A stretch of 8,009 nucleotides of DNA, taken from the NCBI GenBank assembly GCA_038238115.1, contig JBBRYB010000113.1, positions 1 to 8,009 on the forward strand. The letters run 5' to 3'. This document shows positions 1 to 5,557 of this stretch, one piece after another. Under the pieces are notes generated by a model, which saw nothing but the letters and a program-made list of their open reading frames with translations, did no database searches and was not told the DNA's origin. How positions within the stretch are numbered: the first letter of the stretch is position 1; the number at the start of each line of letters is the position of its first letter. This DNA comes from JBBRYB01 sp038238115. Lineage in GTDB: Bacteria; Actinomycetota; Actinomycetes; Propionibacteriales; Nocardioidaceae. The position numbers and the translations under genes were made by a program.

Positions 1-364
1 CCTCGCCGAGCAGGAGGGCGCGCCCGTCGCCGAGACGAGGGGAGTACCCGCCGAACTGGTGCCCGGCGTAGGCCTGCGCCACCGGTGTGGCGCCGCCCGG
101 CAGAAGGTTGCCGACCAGCATGCGGAGGCCCTCAGGGCTCAAGAGGAAGGCGGCCTCGAAGCCGAGGTCGATCGCCAGCGGCTCGTTGAGCACGAGCAAC
201 CGGGGGTCCGGCACGTCCTCGGCCCGCCAAGGAACAGCCATCTCCGCAAGCTCGCGGGCGAAGCGGTCGCCGAGGGTGACCGTGATCGGGAGAGCAGAGC
301 TCACCTCACTAAGGCTACGCGCGGCACCGCGATCCCCGGGAGCCCGACGGCTGTGCGTCTCCAT
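1..364 (-). CDS. selO: SelO-family protein adenylyltransferase (YdiU/UPF0061), N-terminal part
   Basis: Reading leftward from ATG at 364, 121 codons run open off the window edge, so only the N-terminus is present. After a variable ~25-residue leader the protein shows the SelO start: FARELAEMAVPWRAE, then PDPRLLVLNEPLAIDLGFE, and near residues 94-121 AQAYAGHQFGGYSPRLGDGR followed by LLLGE. The AGHQFG..PRLGDGR block is the family's glycine-rich nucleotide-binding region. SelO proteins have a pseudokinase fold that binds ATP in flipped orientation and transfers AMP to Ser/Thr/Tyr of target proteins; they are linked to redox homeostasis. The catalytic Asp and metal ligands lie beyond the edge and cannot be checked. 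A GTG at 304 (codon 21, before SSALPITV) is an alternative start, because residues 1-20 look unlike the family and neither start has a strong ribosome binding site. Confidence 0.92.
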   Translation of the reverse strand, partial: METHSRRAPGDRGAARSLSEVSSALPITVTLGDRFARELAEMAVPWRAEDVPDPRLLVLNEPLAIDLGFEAAFLLSPEGLRMLVGNLLPGGATPVAQAYAGHQFGGYSPRLGDGRALLLGE

Positions 365-386
365 CCAGGGCGTAGCGTCGGCTCGC

Positions 387-417
387 GGACGTCGGCAGCG
401 GTGAGGCACCGACGTCC
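387..417. promoter_or_regulatory. Inverted repeat upstream of selO
   Basis: A perfect 9-bp inverted repeat, GGACGTCGG (387-395) and CCGACGTCC (409-417), is separated by 13 bp. It lies 22 bp upstream of the selO ATG at 364. Its position suits either an operator for a dimeric repressor or a hairpin in the mRNA leader. No regulator gene lies beside it and I do not recognise the motif, so the role is inferred from symmetry and location only. Confidence 0.35.
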
Positions 418-546
418 AAGACGCTGCTAGCCCCACCTAGGGGTGTGATTTCGGGCATGCTTCCAGCGTGGCAGACTCAGGGATCAGGGACCCGGCCACA
501 GACCGCACCATCCGCTGGGCGATGCTGCTGCGAAATCGATCTGGTG

Positions 547-738
547 GGCACTGTTGCATTGAGCCATTGCGGGAGGCGCGCACGGCTAATCTTCCTGCCG
601 GTTGCCTCGCAACGAGTCTCGAACGGTGCAGTAGACGGTCGGAGTCGGTTCAATCGGAGGCTCTGGGCGACATTGAGTGCCGCTGGGCCGCAAGATTTGC
701 GGTGAGCCGTTCGCGCGATCCCTCAATGCAACAGTGGC
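547..738. mobile_element. MITE-like element with ~15-30 bp terminal inverted repeats
   Basis: CACTGTTGCATTGAG at 549-563 is repeated exactly in inverse at 722-736. After a short divergent spacer the inner flanks also match: GCGCGCACGGCT on the left against GCGCGAACGGCT read inward from the right (to about 705). The repeats bound about 190 bp with no recognisable transposase in any frame. This is the shape of a non-autonomous IS derivative (MITE) or an internally deleted IS. The outer bases (GGC.CTGTTGC.TT) resemble the IS ends at 3978 and 7739 in this window, suggesting a related IS family. No clear target-site duplication is visible. It sits about 220 bp upstream of the cyclase/ATPase gene. 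Confidence 0.6.
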
Positions 739-955
739 GCTTTGATCGAGGCGGCAGATGGCCCGGCTTGGCTGCACAGAATCGGTCGGGGTGCTGTGCT
801 CATCACCATGTGCAACCAGGATCGCTAGCAGCAGTGCCCGTGTTCTTCTCCCGTCCGTGGCGGGACGGACCTTTGCTGGCCGGGCGCGACGACGTTCTTG
901 TCCGTCAGGGATTGGTCCGTCTGCCGGTGATGGTGCCTGGGGTGTTGGTGGGGTG
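739..955 (+). promoter_or_regulatory. Leader region of the cyclase/ATPase gene with GTCCGT repeats
   Basis: This stretch is open in the frame of the downstream gene from an ATG at 758, but that 66-residue extension is Cys/Arg/Ser-rich and unlike any cyclase N-terminus, so I treat it as untranslated. It holds three direct copies of GTCCGT (853-858, 900-905, 915-920) and one inverted copy ACGGAC (865-870); the first and inverted copies could form a hairpin at 851-870. No convincing -35/-10 pair was identified. Regulation through these repeats is only a suggestion. Confidence 0.3.
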
Positions 956-3619
956 ATGATGGTGGCCATGGTGGAGCTCCCTACTGGCACCGTAACCCTG
1001 TTGTTTTCTGATGTTGCGGGTTCCACGGTGTTGTTGTCCCGGTTGGGTGCGGCGTACGCCGACGCATTGGACGGGCAACGCCAAGTGCTACGTAAGGCGT
1101 GGGCGGAGCATGGTGGCGTCGAGTTGGGAACCGAGGGAGACAGCTTCTACGTCGTGTTCCCTACTGCCCCGGCTGCGGTGACCGCCGCTGCCCAGGCGCA
1201 ACGAGAGCTCGCGGTGTTCCAGTGGCCTGCTGGTGAGCGGGTGCGGGTACGGATGGGCATCCACACCGGAGCGCCGACCGTGCATGACGGGGCGTATGTG
1301 GGGATGGATGTGCACCGGGCCGCCCGGATCGCCGGCGCCGCCCACGGGGGGCAGGTGGTGGTGTCTGAGGCCACCGCGCACTTGGTCGATTCTTGCCTCC
1401 CCAACGGTGTGGAGCTTCGTGATCTCGGCAGCCACCAATTGAAGGACATCGCCCAACCTGAGCACCTGTTCCAGTTGGCGGTCGAGGGGTTGCCGGCGGA
1501 GTTTGCGCCGTTGAAGACGTTGGGTGCGGCGTCGAGTCTGCCGCGACCGGCGACCCCGTTGGTGGGGCGGGACGGTGAGCTTGCGGAGCTGACCGCGCTG
1601 ATGGGTTCACCGGGGGTGCGGCTGGTGACGTTGACCGGGCCGGGCGGCTCGGGCAAGACCCGGTTGGCGGTCGGGTTGGCGCAGCAGCTGGTGGAGCAGT
1701 TTCCGGACGGGGTGTTTTTCGTGTCGTTGGCTGCGGTCACGGTGGCCGACGTGATGTGGACCAGCATCGCGGAGACTTTGGGTGTGCCGCCGGAGGGCCG
1801 GGTCCCGCCGGGGTTGTTTACCCATGTGGCGCACCGGTCGGCGTTGTTTGTGTTGGACAATCTTGAACAGCTGCCGGGTGCTGATGGGGTGGTTGCGGAG
1901 CTGTTGGTGCAGGCGCCGCAGGTGGTGGTGGTGACCACGACCCGCCGGCCGTTGGCGGTCGACGGTGAGCATGTGCATCCGGTGCCGCCGTTGGAGCTGC
2001 CGGACACGGCTGAGCTTGGTGATGCCGGGGCGTCGGGGGCGGTGCAGTTGTTTGTCGAGCATGCGCAGATGGTGCGTCCGGGGTTCCGGTTGACGGCCGA
2101 CAATGTCGCTGATGTGACGGCGGTCTGCCGGCGCCTGGACGGGCTGCCGTTGGCGATCCAGCTGGCCGCGGCCCGGATCAGGTTGCTCGGCCCGAAGGCG
2201 ATCCTGGCCCGGCTGGACCAGGCCCTCGACCTTGCTACCACCGGCAGTCAGGGCCCCGGCCGGCAGAAGACGCTGCGGGACACCATCGGCTGGTCCTACG
2301 ACCTGCTCACATCTGAGCAGCAGGGGTTCTTCCGTCGGCTCGGCGTGTTCGCTGGCGGGGCCGATCTCGACGCCGTCACGGCGGTGACGACGGTGCTGCT
2401 CGGCGAGCGTGATCTGCTCGACCTGATCGCTGATCTGGTTGATGCCAACCTGGTCATCGTCGGCGAAAGCCTGGATGGTGAGCCTCGGGTGGCGATGTTG
2501 GAGACGATCCGGGCTTACGCACTGGATCAGTTGCGAAAAGCTCAGGAGCTTGCCGATGTGTGTCTGCTGCACGCGAGGCACTATCTGGCCGTGGTCGAAC
2601 AGCTCCGGCCGATGATGTTCGGTGCTGGTGGCCAGCTGCTGCAGGCGCGGCGCCGGTTCGAGGTCGAGCTCGACAATGTGCGTGCGGCGTTGAGCTGGGC
2701 ACTAGAACCCGCCGAGCCCGGCGGAAGACCCGCACCCGACCACGTGCAGGTCGCCGTGGAGCTCTGCGCCGAAGCATGGGCGTCGTTGCCAGTTGGCGGG
2801 TACTTCGCCGAAGCTCGACAATGGCTGGGACGAGCCGTCAGCGTCGCAGCCGGCGACGACAGCCCGGCGCTGGGCAAATGCCTGAGCAATCTGGCGTCCG
2901 CGTGCATGTTCCGAGGCGACCTCGAACGTGCCGATGAGGTGGCGACGCGGAGCGTGGCGATGTGGCGTCGGTTGGGCGACAACGACGGCCTCTCGACCGC
3001 TCTCGGATGGTTAGCCCTCTGCCGACAGGACATGGGCGACCTGCAAGCGGCCCGGGCGGCGGTCGAAGAGGCGGTGGTGCTAGCCCGCGACCTCAACGAC
3101 AAGATCCGACTCGGCTATGCGTTGCTGGTTCTTGGCCTTGTCGAGTATGACGCGCAGAACTTCGAGCGGGCACTTGAGCATCTGGAAGCCGCAGCGGACA
3201 TCTTCCACCGACTGGGCAACGAACTGGGCGCCCTGCGAGCTCGTCACAACATTGCCTGCGCGCTGCGGTCGATGGGGCGACCCGGCGATGCCGAAAGACA
3301 GATGCGACAACAGATTCCGCAGGTTTTGCGGTTGGGGCCACCCGAGTTTCATAGCGAGTTGGCCGAGGACTACGCCGCGGTGCTCGCCGAACTCGACCAT
3401 CACCAGTCTGCCGCCCGGCTGCTAGGGGCCGCCGACGCCATGCACGAACGGATCGGGATCCCCCGTGACCCTGGCCAAGAAGCCGAGATCACCGAAGCCT
3501 TCGCCAAAGCCCGAGCGGCCCTACCCGCCGCAGTCTGGGACGAGCACTACCAGCACGGGTACGCCATGACCGTGGAGGACCTCCTCACCGAACTACACGC
3601 CAACCCGCCCGCCGGCTGA
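956..3619 (+). CDS. Class III nucleotidyl cyclase domain / STAND (NB-ARC-like) ATPase / TPR signalling protein
   Basis: 887 residues from ATG 956; ATG 959 or 968 are equally possible, with GGTGGGG (947-953) as ribosome binding site. Residues ~6-175 form a class III cyclase domain: TGTVTLLFSDVAGST with metal-binding Asp19, GTEGDSF with the second Asp62, and YVGMDVHRAARI with Arg124. The usual substrate-defining Lys and transition-state Asn are Thr59 and His120, an altered set seen in some LuxR-linked actinobacterial cyclases. A STAND ATPase follows: Walker A GPGGSGKT (228-235), Walker B LFVLDN with Asp301, TTTRRPL, and GLPLA (396-400). Residues ~575-800 are helical TPR-like repeats. The C-terminus ends after TVEDLLTEL with no LuxR-type helix-turn-helix, which many relatives carry. 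It is probably a cytoplasmic signal-responsive switch; ligand and output are unknown. Leucine codons shift from TTG-rich to CTC/CTG-rich within the gene. Confidence 0.9.
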   Translation: MMVAMVELPTGTVTLLFSDVAGSTVLLSRLGAAYADALDGQRQVLRKAWAEHGGVELGTEGDSFYVVFPTAPAAVTAAAQAQRELAVFQWPAGERVRVRMGIHTGAPTVHDGAYVGMDVHRAARIAGAAHGGQVVVSEATAHLVDSCLPNGVELRDLGSHQLKDIAQPEHLFQLAVEGLPAEFAPLKTLGAASSLPRPATPLVGRDGELAELTALMGSPGVRLVTLTGPGGSGKTRLAVGLAQQLVEQFPDGVFFVSLAAVTVADVMWTSIAETLGVPPEGRVPPGLFTHVAHRSALFVLDNLEQLPGADGVVAELLVQAPQVVVVTTTRRPLAVDGEHVHPVPPLELPDTAELGDAGASGAVQLFVEHAQMVRPGFRLTADNVADVTAVCRRLDGLPLAIQLAAARIRLLGPKAILARLDQALDLATTGSQGPGRQKTLRDTIGWSYDLLTSEQQGFFRRLGVFAGGADLDAVTAVTTVLLGERDLLDLIADLVDANLVIVGESLDGEPRVAMLETIRAYALDQLRKAQELADVCLLHARHYLAVVEQLRPMMFGAGGQLLQARRRFEVELDNVRAALSWALEPAEPGGRPAPDHVQVAVELCAEAWASLPVGGYFAEARQWLGRAVSVAAGDDSPALGKCLSNLASACMFRGDLERADEVATRSVAMWRRLGDNDGLSTALGWLALCRQDMGDLQAARAAVEEAVVLARDLNDKIRLGYALLVLGLVEYDAQNFERALEHLEAAADIFHRLGNELGALRARHNIACALRSMGRPGDAERQMRQQIPQVLRLGPPEFHSELAEDYAAVLAELDHHQSAARLLGAADAMHERIGIPRDPGQEAEITEAFAKARAALPAAVWDEHYQHGYAMTVEDLLTELHANPPAG

Positions 3620-3685
3620 AAACGATGTTCCAAACGTTGCGAGCACGGTATCCGCCACCGCTCTCGTTGGGGCAGCTAGTCTGCC

Positions 3686-3919
3686 TTACGGGCTGCTCGG
3701 CACGGCCCGTATTGGCTCGAAGAAGTCATGATCCATGACCTCGCCGTAGACCAAGACCTTGGTGACGTTGATCCAGATGCGGTTGTCGCCGGGGAGCACC
3801 TTGCCGTTCGCGGGGTTCCGCCAGGAGGTGCGTGCGGTCTCGATGATCTCCAACGCGTGAGTGTCACGATGGGTGTCGCCGCCGATGACGGCTTCCACTA
3901 CGTCTGCAAGCATGGACAT
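3686..3919 (-). pseudogene. IS110-family transposase N-terminal piece fused in frame to an unrelated tail
   Basis: A 77-codon ORF begins at ATG 3919, preceded by GAGGAA about 10 bases upstream. Residues 1-25, MLADVVEAVIGGDTHRDTHALEI, match the start of IS110-family (DEDD) transposases, including the first catalytic Asp in the G-x-D-T-H-x-x-T-H motif; IS110 enzymes are usually about 350-400 residues. From residue ~27 the match stops, and the rest (TSWRNPANGKVLPGDNRIW, then KVLVYGEVMDHDFFEPI) is not transposase-like. T-x-W-x-NP-x-NGK recalls the start of some actinobacterial hypothetical or secreted proteins, but I cannot name the family. The simplest reading is a deletion joining an IS110 5' end to the 3' part of a host gene. 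It is intact as an ORF, so a small expressed protein cannot be excluded. Confidence 0.55.
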
Positions 3920-3971
3920 CGGTGCTCAGTTCCTCTCCAGGCCGAAGGGCATGGTCGACGCCGACCTGGAT

Positions 3972-4116
3972 GGAGGGCTCTGTTGCGTTAGTCGATCAGC
4001 CGGCATGGTTGAACCGCTGCGGGGGATCAGATGGCGAGCTGGTCCTCGCCATCTGACTCCCCGGCGGGCGCGTGTTCAGCTATGCCACCCGCTCGCCCAA
4101 CGCAACAGAGCCCTCC
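3972..4116. mobile_element. Palindromic element: two head-to-head IS ends
   Basis: GGAGGGCTCTGTTGCGTT at 3972-3989 recurs exactly in inverse at 4099-4116. The two halves stay alignable inward over ~65 bp each and meet at a perfect hairpin, TCAGATGGCGAG (4027-4038) and CTCGCCATCTGA (4045-4056) with a 6-base loop. Each half matches the IS end at 7739-7806, where the same CTCGCCATC reads as the last codons (Leu-Ala-Ile) of a transposase. Both halves therefore look like the same (transposase 3') end of one IS type, facing each other with the interior lost. No coding capacity remains. It could form a strong cruciform or an mRNA hairpin. No target duplication is evident. Confidence 0.7.
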
Positions 4117-4120
4117 CACC

Positions 4121-4180
4121 TCCAACGACCCGCACTTCGAGGAGAAGCTGGTCGACGTGGTCGGGCTGTATCTGAACCCG
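4121..4180 (+). pseudogene. IS630-family transposase fragment
   Basis: Twenty codons read HFEEKLVDVVGLYLNP with a short SNDP before it. In IS630-family (Tc1/mariner-like) transposases this stretch directly precedes the first catalytic Asp of the DDE triad (typically ..LYLNPP....VDEK). The match begins just after the palindromic element and stops at 4180, just before the catalytic block, where the sequence becomes unrelated. Only this piece survives, so it is a non-functional relic, probably cut by insertions or deletions on both sides. Confidence 0.7.
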
Positions 4181-4427
4181 CGGGCGCCACGAGGCGCTGA
4201 TGATTTGAGTGGAGGTGAGAGACCTTCGCCGCCGGACCTGTCGCAGCAGGGACGGTGAAGCTGAGGGCAGCCGGTCTCGGGAGGTGCCGAGATGGGTGGG
4301 AGCAGCCCTGACAACGTCGGGGCGCATCAGGATCGCCAGATGGTGTGGGTCCGGCAAGCGTGATGAAGAGGAGTACGCGAGGAACCAGCGTGAGTACGTC
4401 GGTCCGGCTCATCAGCCACGAACTGTC
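4181..4427. other. Unassigned stretch between IS630 and IS3 relics; possible structured RNA or group II intron remnant
   Basis: No protein similarity is recognised in any frame here. Short hairpins are dense: GCGCC/GGCGC around ACGA (4185-4198), GGTGAGAGACC, and TCTCGG/CCGAGA around GAGGTG nested within AGGGC/GCCCT (about 4263-4309). The style (GATGATTTG, GGTGAGAGACC, then purine-rich linkers) recalls the 5' domain I of bacterial group II introns, but no reverse transcriptase and no domain V hairpin are present. It could equally be IS-end or intergenic debris. The boundaries are only where the recognisable flanking fragments end. Confidence 0.25.
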
Positions 4428-4826
4428 CGTTTGACCAGGTCGTCGTGGACTGCGGCGGCTGGTCTGCCTCGTCGCTTGGTGCGATGGCACAGGCCCGCCA
4501 CGCCAGTCAGGCGCATCAGCCTGGCGACACGCTTGCGACCCACTCGCAGGTCCTGGCCCAGCCGCAGCTCGGCGTGCACCCGCGGCGCCCCATAGGCGTG
4601 ACGCGACATGTGGTGGATGTCGATGATGGTGTTGGCCAGGTGCGCGTCGGCGAGGTCCCGTGCCGACGGCGGGCTTCCCACGCCACTCGTAATAGCCCGA
4701 ACGAGACACTCTCAGCACCCGGCAGGCCACCGCGACATCGACGTACAGGTCGATGTCGTCGGCGGGTTCCTGGACCAGCCGGAACACCTCATCGCTATCC
4801 GCGTGACCTGCTCTTCCTGGCGGCAT
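4428..4826 (-). pseudogene. IS3-family transposase orfB, frameshifted and truncated
   Basis: Reading leftward, the first frame gives CRVLRVSRSGYYEWRGKP, the typical N-terminal helix-turn-helix region of IS3-family OrfB. The match then moves to a second frame, SARDLADAHLANTIIDIHH, then HAYGAPRVHAELRLG, VGRKRVARLMRLTGVAGL and HDDLVKR. Removing one base from the GGG run at 4671-4673 restores a single frame through RGKPPSARD, so one frameshift explains the break. The match ends near 4428, before the DDE integrase domain that normally follows DLVKR, so the catalytic half is missing and the gene is dead. The nearby minus-strand OrfA piece at 5050-5148 may come from the same element, separated by the IS6-type piece. 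Confidence 0.85.
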
Positions 4827-4861
4827 AGTAGGTTCGTAATCAAGTTGGGGCCGCGCGGACG

Positions 4862-4948
4862 TGCCGTCATGTGCCCGGTAACCGCTGGTTTGTCGACGAG
4901 ACGTACGTCAAGGTCTACCGACGGTGGATGTATCTGTACCGGGGCGTC
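4862..4948 (+). pseudogene. IS6-family transposase fragment
   Basis: Twenty-nine codons read CRHVPGNRWFVDETYVKV then YRRWMYLYRGV. This is the first catalytic Asp block of IS6-family (IS26/IS6100-like) DDE transposases, usually RPGDRWFVDETYVKVAGRW.YLYRAVD. The frame stays open beyond, but the residues (DGSGRLAIRCSDTHHERH) no longer match, so homology ends near 4948. Full-length enzymes are about 230-260 residues; only this core piece is left. It lies in opposite orientation between the IS3 orfB and orfA relics, which suggests insertion into an older IS3 element followed by deletion. Confidence 0.75.
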
Positions 4949-5049
4949 CCCGACGGCAGCGGCCGGCTCGCGATCCGCTGCAGCGATACCCACCACGAGC
5001 GCCACCGGCGCGCCACGGCGCCCCACCACGCCCACAGCCGCACTACCAG

Positions 5050-5148
5050 GGCCGTCGATCTCCGCCTCTGTCCGAAAAGAAGCCGGCGGGCTCTGAGAGT
5101 CTCATTGGCGCGTTTCAGTTTGGCGTTCTCCCAGCGCAGCCCACTGCT
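5050..5148 (-). pseudogene. IS3-family orfA C-terminal remnant
   Basis: The minus strand reads LRWENAKLKRANETLRA, the leucine-zipper-like end of IS3-family OrfA proteins (usually L..EN..LRRANEILK.AS.FFA.ELD). Just after, another frame continues PASFRTEAEIDGP, the family's terminal block, so there is one frameshift near 5090. OrfA is a DNA-binding partner that is made as a fusion with OrfB by programmed frameshifting. The N-terminal helix-turn-helix is not found upstream. Spacing to the orfB relic (about 225 bp, filled mostly by the IS6-type piece) fits a single disrupted IS3 element, although two different elements are possible. Confidence 0.65.
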
Positions 5149-5557
5149 CCGCCGTCGGAACAGAGCGAAGGCACGCGCCCCATGTCCTGAGGAGTCAACG
5201 CGGCACCTTGCGCCGTTGCGTCACAGGTGGCATGTTGATGAGCATCGAAGGTGGTTGGTCGCGGTGTGCAGGCAGGGCGGAGTTCGAGTTTCCTTCGACC
5301 TCTGGTCGCCGCTGGGTTTCATCTCTGGCGTTCGTCATCATGGGCTCGGCTTGAACTGTCGGGCGCGCCTCTGCGAAGCGTGTTCTATGACTTCGGCCCT
5401 GATGTGCACAGTGGGCGTGGTAGCGAACCGGGCCTTCACGTTTAGTTGTGCTGACGACGCCTCGCGGTGCCCTGAGATATCGGTTGCCGGACGGCGACCG
5501 GAGAAGTGAACGCTCGTCGAGTCGGCTGAAAGAGTGCCGAGTGAGAGAGGAAATCTG
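5149..5557 (+). other. Gene-free stretch: leader of the formaldehyde dehydrogenase gene
   Basis: About 410 bp between the IS3 relic and fdhA show no recognisable protein in any frame. Codon-like ORFs exist on both strands but are compositionally random, rich in Arg, Ser and Pro. The fdhA promoter must lie here or upstream; I find no clear -35/-10 pair. The only structured signal is the near-palindrome at 5482-5499. A longer minus-strand ORF crosses this region but is the antisense shadow of fdhA. Confidence 0.5.
5482..5499. promoter_or_regulatory. Near-perfect palindrome upstream of fdhA
   Basis: GGTTGCCG and CGGCGACC form 8-bp arms with one mismatch around a 2-bp centre, ending 58 bp before the fdhA start codon. 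This is a plausible place and size for an operator of a dimeric regulator. No regulator gene is adjacent and the motif is not one I can assign to a known formaldehyde-responsive factor. Confidence 0.25.

Noticed and set aside
59..430. Plus-strand ORFs overlapping selO
   Set aside because: Arg/His/Gly-rich shadows; the minus strand in the same place encodes unmistakable SelO sequence.
758..955. N-terminal extension of the cyclase/ATPase ORF from ATG 758
   Set aside because: The 66 added residues are Arg/Ser/Cys-rich without similarity to the family, which begins at about MVELPTGTVT.
1147..2581. Long minus-strand ORFs opposite the cyclase/ATPase gene
   Set aside because: Their translations are low-complexity Thr/Ser/Asn- or His/Arg/Gln-rich, while the plus strand encodes clear cyclase and Walker motifs.
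4080..4440. Extension of the minus-strand IS3 ORF down to 4080
   Set aside because: After the frameshift near 4672 this frame is out of register with the transposase; its Pro/Arg/Ser-rich translation is not real coding sequence.
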